From: Verrucomicrobiaceae bacterium
GTDB taxonomy: Bacteria > Verrucomicrobiota > Verrucomicrobiia > Chthoniobacterales > JAATET01
Length of the DNA stretch: 51,800 nucleotides
Assembly: GCA_027488755.1 (NCBI GenBank)
Contig: JAIYAZ010000076.1
Coordinates: 1-51,800, forward strand
Direction of reading: 5' to 3'
Positions 1-8,559 of the stretch are shown piece after piece (within the stretch, counting starts at the first letter, position 1; each line of letters opens with the position of its first letter). The notes beneath the pieces are model-generated. The model ran no database searches and had not been told where the DNA came from. It saw only the letters and a program-made list of their open reading frames with translations. The position numbers were made by a program, and so were the translations under genes.

Positions 1-120
1 CATCCCGACGACTATTGGGTCTTCGGCACCGCGCGCGGCTCGATCAAGGAACGCTGGTTTTCCAGCGTCATCACCTGCATGAACGGCCCGCTCGCAGCGC
101 CCGACGAGGGCCTGAGTTAG
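1..120 (+). CDS. C-terminal end of an unrecognised protein (partial, 5' cut)
   Basis: Reading frame 1 is open from the first base of the window to a TAG at 118-120, giving the last 39 residues of a protein (beginning HPDDYWVFGTARGS and ending DEGLS). The aromatic-rich, well-composed sequence looks coding, but the fragment is too short for me to name a family. The following 80 or so codons in a different frame resemble a hydrolase tail, so this reading end may be a junction made by a deletion and not the natural C-terminus. Confidence 0.4.
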   Translation, partial: HPDDYWVFGTARGSIKERWFSSVITCMNGPLAAPDEGLS

Positions 121-311
121 TGGTACTCGGGGCTTCCACCGCTGAATGGCAGATTACTCAGCATGCACACTTTACCGGATCTGATATCACCGACTCCAAT
201 CCCAGTTGGGTCAGCAAACCTCAACTTTCTGCACCGGTTCCGTCTGCGCTAACGATACCCCCCGCCTCGATTACCGTGATCGAGCTAGTGAAAGCGAAAC
301 GACCACGGTGA
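110..311 (+). pseudogene. Probable remnant of a glycoside hydrolase C-terminus
   Basis: The frame ending with TGA at 309-311 reads as a plausible beta-sandwich tail, finishing with LTIPPASITVIELVKAKRPR. The pattern LPP-x-S-V/I-T-V-L/I-E-L is typical of the last strand of clan GH-A hydrolases such as GH51 arabinofuranosidases. There is no start codon or upstream catalytic region in this frame, because frame 1 is occupied by another partial gene. I infer that a hydrolase gene was mostly deleted here. The left boundary is approximate. About 46 bases of apparently empty leader follow before the next gene. Confidence 0.35.
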
Positions 312-357
312 ACCCAGATTACCTCAACCCAAACCCCTCGTCTCGGAAACTCACACC

Positions 358-2685
358 ATGTCCCTTTCTTATTCTTTGAATCAGCCCGCTAACCGCTGGG
401 AAGACGCCATCCCGACCGGCAACGGACCGCTGGGAGCAATGGTGTTTGGCCACATCGTTCAGGATTGGGTCCTGATCAACCATCACCGCTGCTGGCTCGA
501 AAAGCCGCGCAGTGAACTGCCGAATCTGGCTCCCCATCTCCCAGACATTCGCCGCCTACAAAGCGAAGGTCGTTGGGATGAGGCCGCCAAGGTGTTCCCA
601 TCCATCCTTCAGGGCGTTAACTACCGCTGCGAGACGGCCGACTATCACCCGCTCGGCGAGATATGGATTCATCATCACGACATCGCGGTGACCCGGGATT
701 ATCGTTCGTCGCTCGACTTGAAAACCGGCGAGGTGGTCGTCGACTGGACCATGAAAGAGCGCCGCTATGAGCGCCGCCTCTTTGTGTCGCGAGCCGATGA
801 TGTCGTCGCCCTGACGGTGGACGGGTGGGAGCCGGGCGCTTTGCACATGGCCTGCCGCCTGCGGCCGCACGGTGTGGAGGGAGTAACCGATTATGGCTCT
901 GGCCGCATACCACATCGGGAGACTCCGCCCCTCACCTGGGATGCACGCCAGGGAAACGACTGGCACGCCCACATCGGGCGTTACGCCGATGGCCGCGAAT
1001 TCGGTGCAGTGCTCAAGAGCGTGCCCGTTGGCGGAGGCGACACTTGCAGTGATGAGTATTGGGGCGGCCCCTGGACCGGAGTGAAGAATGCCCAGTCTGT
1101 CCTCGTCCTCGTGAAGTGCTGGTATGACGAATCAGCGGAATCCGCGATTCCCCGTTTGCTCAAGGAACTGGCCTCACTGCCCGCCGATTACCAAACGCTT
1201 CTTCAGCGGCATCGTGCGGTTCACGAACCGCTCATCGACACTTTCACTTTCGATCTCGGCGCCCCCGAAGCAGACCGCAACAAGCCGAACAACGTCCTGA
1301 CGCAGGAAGCGTTTGAAGGGAATGTCAGCAACGCGCTGGTCGAACGCATGGTGGCCGGCCAGCGCCATTTGCTCGTCTCGGCGGCTCGCGAAGATTCATG
1401 GCCAGCGAATCTACAAGGTCGCTGGAATGGCGACTACCGACCCGCGTGGCACAGCGATTACCATAACGACATCAATGTTCAGATGACGTATTGGCCAGCG
1501 CCGCAGACGGGCCTCGCCCATCTGATCGAACCGCTGGCGGATTACTACTTTCAGTTCCTCGACGAGTATCGCTTCAATGCCCGCCAACTCTTCGGCTGCC
1601 GCGGGATTTGCCTGCCCATCTCCATGGGAACACATGGGCAAGTGCGACATGGCGACTTCGTCCATTGGACGGCCGGCGCCGGGTGGATGGCGCAACACTG
1701 GTGGGAACACTGGCTAGTGACCGGAGACCGCGAGTTCCTTCGCACGCGCACGTTGCCCTGGCTCCAAGAGACCGCGGCCTTCTACCTCGACTTCGTGGAA
1801 GTGCGCGACGGCGTCGCCCACTTCTCGCCCTCCATCTCCCCAGAAAATTCTCCCGAAGGGCGACCGATGACCGTTGCGGATGCAACGATGGACATCGCGG
1901 TCTGCCGCGAGGTGCTTTGCAATGTTTTAGAAGCGCTACGAGTCCTGGAAGTAACCGATCCAGAGGAAGCGCGCTATCGGCAACTCCTGGCCACATTGCC
2001 AGATTATCAGATCAATCCCGAGGGTGGTTTGCGCGAATGGATGCATCCCGATTTGACTGACATGCAGAATCACCGGCATTTATCACACTTGTATGGGCTG
2101 TTTCCCGGCTGGGAAATCAACCCGGAAGACACACCGGAAATCTACAACCAAGCAGCGCGCGCGCTCGAACTGCGCCAGAATGAACTGAGCAGCATGGCCG
2201 GATGGAGTTTCTCCTTCATGGCGAACCTTTGGGCACGCAGCGGCCAAGGTGAACGAGCGCTGGAAAACTTGGAATTCTTACTGCGCGGATGCACCAAGCC
2301 CAACCTGCTGAGTTGGGGCAACGACTGGCGTGCTCAGGGTCTTTCAATGTTCTGGGGCCAGGGTGGCCTGCCACCTTTTCAAATTGAGGCCGGAATGGGC
2401 TTCGTCTCGGCGGTGTGTGAAATGCTCGTCGGCTCGCGCCCCGGTTTTATTCGCCTCCTACCCGCCCTGCCAAAGGCGTGGCCTCACGGAAGCGTTCAGG
2501 GAATTACGACCCGTTGTGGAATCAGGGTGGATATGTCCTGGTCCCAAAATGGACGGGTGCTTTCGGTAAAACTAAGTTCGCGCACTCCTCAAACTGTCAC
2601 GCTGCACCTTCCCAAACACTACCAGCCTTCGGTCCGGACGATAGAAATACGATCCGGCTTCATCTCGCTCGAACTTTTCTGCTAG
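358..2685 (+). CDS. GH95-type glycoside hydrolase (alpha-L-fucosidase / alpha-L-galactosidase family)
   Basis: This 775-residue protein has the GH95 layout: an N-terminal beta-sandwich (about residues 1-270), a linker and an (alpha/alpha)6 catalytic barrel, then a C-terminal beta domain. Family landmarks are LQGRWNGDYRPAW, HNDINVQMTYWPA (369-381), SPSISPEN with the likely general acid Glu496, and HRHLSHLYGLFPG starting at His572. In characterised GH95 enzymes two asparagines around the NIN motif position the water; here the first is Asp371 and the second is Asn373, so substrate or mechanism may differ. There is no signal peptide, which suggests cytoplasmic action on imported oligosaccharides. 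It is flanked by decayed hydrolase pieces and has no obvious operon partner. The exact sugar cannot be decided from sequence. Confidence 0.85.
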   Translation: MSLSYSLNQPANRWEDAIPTGNGPLGAMVFGHIVQDWVLINHHRCWLEKPRSELPNLAPHLPDIRRLQSEGRWDEAAKVFPSILQGVNYRCETADYHPLGEIWIHHHDIAVTRDYRSSLDLKTGEVVVDWTMKERRYERRLFVSRADDVVALTVDGWEPGALHMACRLRPHGVEGVTDYGSGRIPHRETPPLTWDARQGNDWHAHIGRYADGREFGAVLKSVPVGGGDTCSDEYWGGPWTGVKNAQSVLVLVKCWYDESAESAIPRLLKELASLPADYQTLLQRHRAVHEPLIDTFTFDLGAPEADRNKPNNVLTQEAFEGNVSNALVERMVAGQRHLLVSAAREDSWPANLQGRWNGDYRPAWHSDYHNDINVQMTYWPAPQTGLAHLIEPLADYYFQFLDEYRFNARQLFGCRGICLPISMGTHGQVRHGDFVHWTAGAGWMAQHWWEHWLVTGDREFLRTRTLPWLQETAAFYLDFVEVRDGVAHFSPSISPENSPEGRPMTVADATMDIAVCREVLCNVLEALRVLEVTDPEEARYRQLLATLPDYQINPEGGLREWMHPDLTDMQNHRHLSHLYGLFPGWEINPEDTPEIYNQAARALELRQNELSSMAGWSFSFMANLWARSGQGERALENLEFLLRGCTKPNLLSWGNDWRAQGLSMFWGQGGLPPFQIEAGMGFVSAVCEMLVGSRPGFIRLLPALPKAWPHGSVQGITTRCGIRVDMSWSQNGRVLSVKLSSRTPQTVTLHLPKHYQPSVRTIEIRSGFISLELFC

Positions 2686-2862
2686 AGGCCGGCCATATTC
2701 TGCCCCTGACTCGGGGTCCCCGACTGGTCGCCGCGCCAATCTTTTCGCCGGCGATCATGGGACTCATTAGAATGTTCGGACGCTTGATGCGGGTTCGCTT
2801 ATTTATCACCACACTATGATTCAACTTCATCCAGCCATGTGTGATGGATGCAGGAAGCTTTT

Positions 2863-3533
2863 ATGACCCATCCATCCGCCAACAATCATCCCGGTGTCTC
2901 CATCTGCCCCGGCGAACAGTGGCTCGATACGGATGGTCAGCCGATCCAAGCCACGGCGGTGCGCTGCTCCGTCACGGCGATTTCTGGTATTGGTATGGCG
3001 AAGACAAAACCGCCCACGTCAACTCCAAGGTCACCACTGTCACCGGAGTTTCCTGCTACCGCTCCACGGATTTGCTCAATTGGGAAAACCTCGGCCTCTG
3101 TCTCTCCGCCGATCTCGATCCCGCCTCGCCCCTCCACGCCTCGAAAATCGTGGAACGTCCCAAGGTGCTCTTCCATGCACTCACCGCAAAGTTCGTCATG
3201 TGGATGCACCTCGACGCCTCGGGCTACACCTTTTCCCGTGCGGGCATCGCGGTGGCCGACCGGCCCGAAGGCGCCTTCCGCCTCGTGCGCGTGCAGCGTT
3301 CATTCGCCTATGATTACGGCTACCCCGCCGACGATCCGCGCGACCAGCGGACCCACGGGAATGCCTTCCTGGAAATGAACCTCTTTCTCGAGGACGCCAC
3401 CCGCTCCCTCACCGCCCGCCCCGGCGCACGCTTCCGGGTTCACACGATGGACGACCTCGACGGCCAAGACTTTCCCGCCAACAACACCGTCCCCGTCCCC
3501 GCCCGCTCCCTCGCCGTGCTGGTGGAAAAATAA
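2863..3533 (+). pseudogene. Frameshifted, truncated GH43-like gene fused to another hydrolase tail
   Basis: The translation matches the intact GH43 gene at 25771-27486 over its first 170 residues, but in two frames. ATG 2863 gives MTHPSANNHPGVSICPGEQW up to QPIQA; then a C is missing between 2952 and 2953 (GCC-ACG where the intact copy has GCC-CAC-GGA), and the match continues one frame over with HGGALLRHGDFWYWYGEDK. At about 3394 similarity stops after MNLFLED, and an unrelated stretch ending FPANNTVPVPARSLAVLVEK follows, typical of a hydrolase's last strand. About 400 residues, including the NPCBM-type domain, are therefore lost. It is not expected to give an active enzyme. Confidence 0.85.
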
Positions 3534-3544
3534 CAACCTTCCCA

Positions 3545-3697
3545 ATGAAAAATCTGCTCCCCTCCACCTTCGAACAGGGCGAAAGCACCGTGCGTCTGCC
3601 CGCAAAGCCCGTGTCAATGGGGGCGGGCCTTCCGCTGGTTCCAACGACATGCACCGAGTTGCCCCACGTTGGTGGTGAGTCCAGCCGCGTTATCTAA
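3545..3697 (+). pseudogene. Short ORF, probable N-terminal gene remnant
   Basis: ATG 3545 opens a 50-codon frame beginning MKNLLPSTFEQGES and stopping at TAA 3695-3697. It lies 11 bases after the broken GH43 gene, as the next gene of an operon would, and its tail overlaps the end of the convergent AraC gene by four bases. The start looks gene-like but the later residues do not. I read it as the 5' stump of a lost downstream gene; it could also be noise. Confidence 0.25.
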
Positions 3698-4566
3698 ACC
3701 TTGCTTGCCCCGAATCCTCTGCCTTCCCGGCGGAAGGCGGAAGGTCCGGTGCCGGCCTGCTCGGAAAAAACGCGGGTGAAGTGGTAGCGGTTTGTGAAGC
3801 CCGTGGCGGCGGCAATTTGTTCAATCGAGAGGTCGGTGTAACGGAGAAGACGGCAGGCCGCGACGATCCGCTCGCGCCGGACAAAGCCCGCCGGAGAAGA
3901 GCCCGTCAAATTCTTGAACCATCGGCTGAAAGCGCTTGGTGCAAGCCCGGTCAGTCCGGCGAGAGTTTTTACATCGGGGGGAGTCGTAACATTCTCCCGA
4001 ATCTCGCGCAGCACCCGGTCCAGCCGGGGCTGGGAGGCGGGTGCCAATCTCTCTCCGGCCCGGGCCCAAACCGCGTGCAACCAGGCATTCGCGCAGTGAC
4101 GGATGGCGTCTGCTTCGAGAGGACGAGCGATGGATCGCTGTAATTCTTCAGCGGTCGCCTTTGTTGTCTGCGAAGGCCGCACCACGATCGGCTCGCGCGG
4201 CGGCAGGCCCGCTTGAGACACCGAGAAATGGGCCCAGAGGTGGAGCACTCCCACCGCAGGCACACAGTCGAATTCCACTCCCGGCGGCAAAACCAGCGGC
4301 CGGTCAGCAGCGAGATCGAACCGCTGTCGCCCGACCCGCACAGCGGCTCCGGGAGACGCGTTTTGATAAATCCGCCAGAACGGGCTGCAAACCGACCGAT
4401 AGGACCACTCCCGCCCCAGCGTCATTTCCCCCACTTCCAACACATCAAAAACCGGCATGGCCCCAGTGCCCGCAACGCGCGTCAAGCGCACGCCAGCGCC
4501 CGTAAACGGTTCACGCCACTGCGGCGTGAAAGCATTTTTAGATACGGAATTGCTGCTTTGGGACAT
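3694..4566 (-). CDS. AraC-family transcriptional regulator
   Basis: A 290-residue protein with a cupin-like N-terminal sensing half (about residues 15-160, including a PLVLPPGVEFDCVPAVGVLHLWAHF stretch of beta-strand character) and an AraC/XylS DNA-binding half (about 185-285). The second helix-turn-helix carries the family signature LSIEQIAAATGFTNRYHFTR followed by F and GPSAFRR. It is divergent from the operon at 4649, with 82 AT-rich bases between the start codons, so it most likely controls that operon and responds to a sugar. The ATG at 4566 is the first good start. The inducer is unknown. Confidence 0.9.
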   Translation of the reverse strand: MSQSSNSVSKNAFTPQWREPFTGAGVRLTRVAGTGAMPVFDVLEVGEMTLGREWSYRSVCSPFWRIYQNASPGAAVRVGRQRFDLAADRPLVLPPGVEFDCVPAVGVLHLWAHFSVSQAGLPPREPIVVRPSQTTKATAEELQRSIARPLEADAIRHCANAWLHAVWARAGERLAPASQPRLDRVLREIRENVTTPPDVKTLAGLTGLAPSAFSRWFKNLTGSSPAGFVRRERIVAACRLLRYTDLSIEQIAAATGFTNRYHFTRVFSEQAGTGPSAFRREGRGFGASKV

Positions 4567-4648
4567 TCACAGAAAGTGGAAAGCAAGTATAAGAAGAAAA
4601 GAATCAGATACATATCGCATTTTCTAAAATCCTCATCCTTCTCCACCC
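4567..4648. promoter_or_regulatory. Divergent promoter region between AraC gene and operon A
   Basis: These 82 bases separate two start codons on opposite strands and are markedly A/T-rich (AAGTATAAGAAG, CATATCGCATTTTC) compared with the GC-rich surroundings. Promoters for both directions must lie here unless they sit inside genes. I could not assign a convincing -35/-10 pair or a repeated AraC half-site. Confidence 0.45.
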
Positions 4649-6049
4649 ATGAGCTCAGCTTCCATTACCCCCCGCGAAGTCCAAATCGAAGAATCCAGCC
4701 GCACCAAACCCAAAGTGCTCTTTCGCTTGAACGACTGGCAATATGTCGAGCGCAGCATTCATCGCCTGCTGGCAGCCTGGGGACGGCATTTCGCGGATTG
4801 GGACGACAAAAGCGCGCTGCACCGGCAAATCTGGGAGCAGGCGGAGTGTGTGCGCCGCCTTCGCGAACGCATCTCCGATTTCATCGGCGGTAAGCCGGAT
4901 GCCCCGGTCTCTCAGCAGCTCGAACTGCTGGCCAATACCGTGTTGCTGGCCCCTTCGTTTGAGGACGCAATTGATGGCATTCATGCCCACCTCACCCACG
5001 CCCTGGTGAAGTCCTACATGGATTACGTGCACTCCGCCCATCCGGTGCACGACGCCCCGACGATTGCGATGCTCCACGAAATCTGCACAATCAAGGAGCA
5101 GCAACGCCTCTGGTATCACGACTACCGCCGCCGTCATCCCCATGCGACCAATCCCGACTACGTCGCGGCCATTACCCGGGCGATTGAGGCGGTGGGAGGA
5201 TTCCGCGCCGCTCTCCCCATCGAAGGCGATCCCGCCCGGCCTTGTGGGGTGGCGACGGAGTTCCGGCTGGCCCGATACAGCGCCCGCACGCCCCACTGGA
5301 AGGCGAAGCACGACTTCATGCCCTTCGTGCGGCAGGATTTCGAGACCAGCATCGAGACGCGACGCTTTTGGTGGGCCTACGCTTATCTTTTGGAAAAAAA
5401 TCTCCCGGACGATCAGTTGCGCTGGATTTACTGGGGGCACTTCATGCCCTGGGACTGGCACCGCGACGTCTCGCGCCACCTCTGGGACGAATCGCGCCAC
5501 GGCGACAGCGGCTATTCGCGGCTGAAGGATTTCGGCATTTCCATCGAGGAAGTCGGCTTCCCGCCCTACCAGAACACGGAGGACAACAAGGACGGCATCC
5601 TCGATCTCGGCCCCGGCACACCGCTCAGCGCCAAAGATCTCTACGAGGAAGTTTACTTCATTGGCATGGTGGCCGAGACCGGTCACTTCGAAGTTAAAAA
5701 CGAATCCTACGCGGACTTCCGCGACGGCGGCGACATGGAGAGCGCGGAGATGATGCTCTTTGACGTCATTGACGAAACCACCCACGTCCAATACGCCCAC
5801 CGCTGGCTGCCCGAGCTGGCGAAACATGCGGGGATCACCGACCACGCGGATTACAAAAAGCGCTCCGCCGCCGAGCGCGCCCGCTTTGAGGCCGAAAGTC
5901 AGGAGCGCATGCTGGCGGATAAGGAGCGTCCGCGTGATCCGAACGATCCGGCCTTCGCCTTTTATCAGGAAATGCTCGCACGCGCCCGCCAGGCCAAACC
6001 CCTCACCAACGCCGCGACCTGTCCGCCCCGTCAATTGATGCCGATGTAA
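4649..6049 (+). CDS. Ferritin-like-fold protein of unknown function, possible di-iron enzyme
   Basis: This 466-residue protein has no signal peptide. It is helix-rich with repeated acidic-x-x-His patterns suited to a di-metal four-helix bundle: LHEICTIKEQQRLWYHDYR (about 146-164), DESRHGDSGY (about 278-287) and DETTHVQYAHRWLPEL (about 374-389). I infer a ferritin-like superfamily protein, remotely like DUF455/MiaE-type oxygenases; no family is certain. It is the first gene of operon A, with only five bases before the next start, so it should act with a TIM-barrel sugar-processing protein and ribose-type sugar enzymes. A ferritin-like protein in such a setting is unusual. The last 20 residues look disordered. 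Confidence 0.5.
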   Translation: MSSASITPREVQIEESSRTKPKVLFRLNDWQYVERSIHRLLAAWGRHFADWDDKSALHRQIWEQAECVRRLRERISDFIGGKPDAPVSQQLELLANTVLLAPSFEDAIDGIHAHLTHALVKSYMDYVHSAHPVHDAPTIAMLHEICTIKEQQRLWYHDYRRRHPHATNPDYVAAITRAIEAVGGFRAALPIEGDPARPCGVATEFRLARYSARTPHWKAKHDFMPFVRQDFETSIETRRFWWAYAYLLEKNLPDDQLRWIYWGHFMPWDWHRDVSRHLWDESRHGDSGYSRLKDFGISIEEVGFPPYQNTEDNKDGILDLGPGTPLSAKDLYEEVYFIGMVAETGHFEVKNESYADFRDGGDMESAEMMLFDVIDETTHVQYAHRWLPELAKHAGITDHADYKKRSAAERARFEAESQERMLADKERPRDPNDPAFAFYQEMLARARQAKPLTNAATCPPRQLMPM

Positions 6050-6054
6050 GCCCC

Positions 6055-6894
6055 ATGCTGCGATTCGTCGGAAACTTATGGACCCTCACCGGCCACCCGG
6101 CACCTACGGAGGAATGGCGCATCGAGCGCAAGATCACGGAAATCGCCACTGCCGGATTCCACGCGGCCACCGGAGCGATTGACCCGGTGGCGGTGCGCTG
6201 CGCACGGGACTCCGGCCTCGACTTCATCGGCTGGTTTTGGGCGCTGGACCGCGACTCCATCGAAGGAGGCGTTGCCCAATGCGCGGAGCTGGGCATCACC
6301 CGGGTCACTACTTTTCTCGGGCACCACGACACCCCGGCGGAAGAAGCGCTGGCGCTGGCGATTGAACTGGAGGCCACCGCGCGCGCGGCGGGCATTCATT
6401 GCGCGACCGAGACCCATCGCAACACCGCGACCGAAACCCCGGAGAAAAACGCCGCCCTGCTCGCGGGGTTTCGCCGGCACTTTGGCTCCGAGATGCCGGT
6501 GACGTGGGACTTCTCGCACTACGCGTTGGTCAAACATCTCATGCCGGACGAATACATGACACGACTGCTCACCGAGCCGGACAACGTGTGTGCCGCCGAG
6601 CTGTTCCACTTTCGCCCGTTCAACGGCCAGCACGCTCAGGTTCCCGTTTACCATGCCGGGGAACTGACCCCCGAAGCCCGCTGCTTTCTGAACTTTGTCC
6701 ACGAAGTCATGCAGCGCTGGCGTGACGCACCGGGCAACACCTCCCGCGACATGTGGGTCTGCCCGGAGATGGGCCCCGTCGCCGCCGGCTACGCCCTGAG
6801 CCACCAACCCGAACCTTGGGCGGAAACCTGCGCTCTGATTCCTTTGCTCCGGCAGGCATGGGATGATCGCGACGCGATCGGAAGGACGCCCTGA
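6055..6894 (+). CDS. Xylose isomerase-like TIM-barrel protein (sugar epimerase/isomerase family)
   Basis: This 279-residue protein has the AP-endonuclease-2/xylose-isomerase-like barrel pattern. It contains SGLDFIGWFWALD, GITRVTTFLGHHDTPAEEALALAIELEATARAAGI, ETHRNTATETPEK (a likely metal and substrate strand) and VTWDFSHYALVKHL (a likely metal-binding Asp-x-x-His strand). Family members isomerise or epimerise free sugars, inositol derivatives or keto-sugars in the cytoplasm, normally with a divalent metal. The start lies five bases after the ferritin-like gene, so the two are probably co-translated. The substrate cannot be assigned, but the next genes suggest it feeds a pentose or keto-sugar. 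Confidence 0.7.
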   Translation: MLRFVGNLWTLTGHPAPTEEWRIERKITEIATAGFHAATGAIDPVAVRCARDSGLDFIGWFWALDRDSIEGGVAQCAELGITRVTTFLGHHDTPAEEALALAIELEATARAAGIHCATETHRNTATETPEKNAALLAGFRRHFGSEMPVTWDFSHYALVKHLMPDEYMTRLLTEPDNVCAAELFHFRPFNGQHAQVPVYHAGELTPEARCFLNFVHEVMQRWRDAPGNTSRDMWVCPEMGPVAAGYALSHQPEPWAETCALIPLLRQAWDDRDAIGRTP

Positions 6895-6929
6895 AAAAAG
6901 ACACAGGAAACGACCCTTCTCATTTTCCC

Positions 6930-7865
6930 ATGGCAACCCCTCCATCCGTTTTTGTGCTCGGTAGCTTCGTCGTCGGAGTTACCGTCGGTGTCCCGCGCTG
7001 GCCGGTGCCAGGTGAGACGCTCATCGGCGACGCCTTTGATCTCGGGCCCGGCGGCAAGGGCACCAACCAAGCCATCGCCGCCGCGCGCCAAGGCGCCGAT
7101 GTCACGCTCCTCGTCGCTCTCGGCGACGACCTCTTCGGTCGCATGGCCCGCGATCTCTATCTCCAGGAGGGGTTGCGCACCGAGCATGTTCACACCCTGC
7201 CCGCCGAGCGCACCGGATGTGGCATCGTCACGTTGGTCGGCGGCGAAAACCAGATCGCGCTCTACCCCGGTGCGAACCTCGCGCTCAAGCCCGCCCAGGT
7301 CGAATCCGCCGCTCCGGTCATCACTCGCGCTCGTCTCGTGTTGGCTCAGCTCGAAACCCCGCTCGATTGTGTGGCCGCCGCGTTCCGGCTTGGCCGCGCC
7401 GCCGGTGCCCGCAATGTCCTCAATCCTGCTCCCGCCCGCGCGTTGCCCGCCGAGCTTTTCCCGCTCATCGATTTGCTTACGCCCAACGAAACCGAGGCAC
7501 GCTTGCTCCTCGGCCTCGCCGCCGACGACCCCACGCCCACCAAGGTCCTCCCCGCCCGGCTGCGCGCCCTCGGAGTCGGCTCCGTCGTCATCACCCGCGG
7601 GGCCAAGGGGGCGCTCATCGCCGACGCCCAAGGCGTCCGCACCGTCGCCGCCCCGCCCATCACTCCCGTTGATCCCACCGGGGCCGGGGACACGTTCAAC
7701 GGCGTGCTGGCCCACGCCCTCGCGGCCGGCCTCGACCTCGACACCGCTGTCTTCCGCGCCACTCGCGCCGGGGCCTGGTGCGCCACCCACCTCGGCGTGA
7801 TCGCCGGCATCCCGACCTCCTCCCAGCTCGCCGCCTTTCTTCAAACCCATCCCCACACATCATGA
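6930..7865 (+). CDS. rbsK: Ribokinase (PfkB family)
   Basis: This 311-residue protein has the length and motifs of ribokinase. The N-terminal signature is GGKGTNQAIAAARQGADVTLL near residues 36-56 and the C-terminal signature is DPTGAGDTFNGVLAHAL, with the catalytic base Asp254. It phosphorylates ribose or a related sugar at O5 using ATP. It begins 35 bases after the preceding gene and overlaps the following aldolase gene by ATGA, implying translational coupling. An RbsD homologue two genes downstream supports a ribose-like substrate, although other PfkB substrates cannot be excluded. No ribose transporter is present nearby. Confidence 0.88.
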   Translation: MATPPSVFVLGSFVVGVTVGVPRWPVPGETLIGDAFDLGPGGKGTNQAIAAARQGADVTLLVALGDDLFGRMARDLYLQEGLRTEHVHTLPAERTGCGIVTLVGGENQIALYPGANLALKPAQVESAAPVITRARLVLAQLETPLDCVAAAFRLGRAAGARNVLNPAPARALPAELFPLIDLLTPNETEARLLLGLAADDPTPTKVLPARLRALGVGSVVITRGAKGALIADAQGVRTVAAPPITPVDPTGAGDTFNGVLAHALAAGLDLDTAVFRATRAGAWCATHLGVIAGIPTSSQLAAFLQTHPHTS

Positions 7866-8539
7866 AACTCTGGATCGCAGGCTCCGTCACCCAGGTCAAA
7901 GCCGCCGCCGCCACCGGCCTCACCACCACCATCGTCACCAACCCCACCGTTGTCGCCCAGTGGACCAGTGCGCAGCAACAGCCTATCGAAGACATTGCCG
8001 ATGATGTCGTGCAGTCCACCGGCCTGCCGCTTTACATCCAGTTGCACGGCCCGTCCGCCACTTCCTTCATCGCCGAGGCGCGAGCCTTGCGCCGCCTCCA
8101 CCCGCTGATCCTGCCCAAGCTCCCCTCCACCACAGAGGGCTTCATCGCCTGCCGCGCCCTTGCCTCCGAAGGCATGCCTGTTCTGGTCACCACGGTCTGC
8201 TCGGTCAACCAGGCCTACCTCGCCGCCGTCTCCGGCGCGGCCAGTATCTGCCCCTACTTTGCCCGCCTCGGCGAGAGCGGTCAGGACCCCGCCGCGTTCA
8301 TCGCCACGGTGGCTGCGCTTTATGCCCGGCAAGGCATCAAAACCGAAATTCTCCCGGCCAGCATCCGCACTCTCGCCCAGGCCGAGGCCGCGCTGGTCGC
8401 CGGCGCCTCCGGCCTGATTATCTTCGACGACCTTTTCCGCCAGCTCTGCGACCACGGCGTCACCGATTCCTCGCTCAAGGATTTCGAGACCGACTGGGAC
8501 AAAACCTTCTACCGCTTCGAAAACAAACTCCCCGCCTGA
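7862..8539 (+). CDS. Transaldolase / fructose-6-phosphate aldolase-like protein
   Basis: A 225-residue protein of the short transaldolase class. The Schiff-base lysine is Lys86 in LILPKLPSTTEGF, matching Lys85 of E. coli FSA in its VKIPxTxEG context; other family strands are VLVTTVCSVNQAYLAAVSGAASICPYFARLGESG and LVAGASGLIIFDDLF. Such enzymes make or cleave a C3-C4 bond using dihydroxyacetone or sugar phosphates. The ATG was chosen because it overlaps the ribokinase stop (ATGA); an upstream in-frame start at 7778 would lie inside rbsK. Being between a kinase and a pyranase suggests cleavage of the phosphorylated sugar. The precise reaction is inferred. Confidence 0.82.
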   Translation: MKLWIAGSVTQVKAAAATGLTTTIVTNPTVVAQWTSAQQQPIEDIADDVVQSTGLPLYIQLHGPSATSFIAEARALRRLHPLILPKLPSTTEGFIACRALASEGMPVLVTTVCSVNQAYLAAVSGAASICPYFARLGESGQDPAAFIATVAALYARQGIKTEILPASIRTLAQAEAALVAGASGLIIFDDLFRQLCDHGVTDSSLKDFETDWDKTFYRFENKLPA

Positions 8540-8559
8540 ACCCCCTCCTTCCGCCGCCC

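Noticed and set aside
4655-6034. 459-codon minus-strand frame opposite the ferritin-like gene
   Set aside because: Its composition is repetitive (RVGFVF, VGEVG patterns) with no domain, and it mirrors the plus-strand gene exactly.
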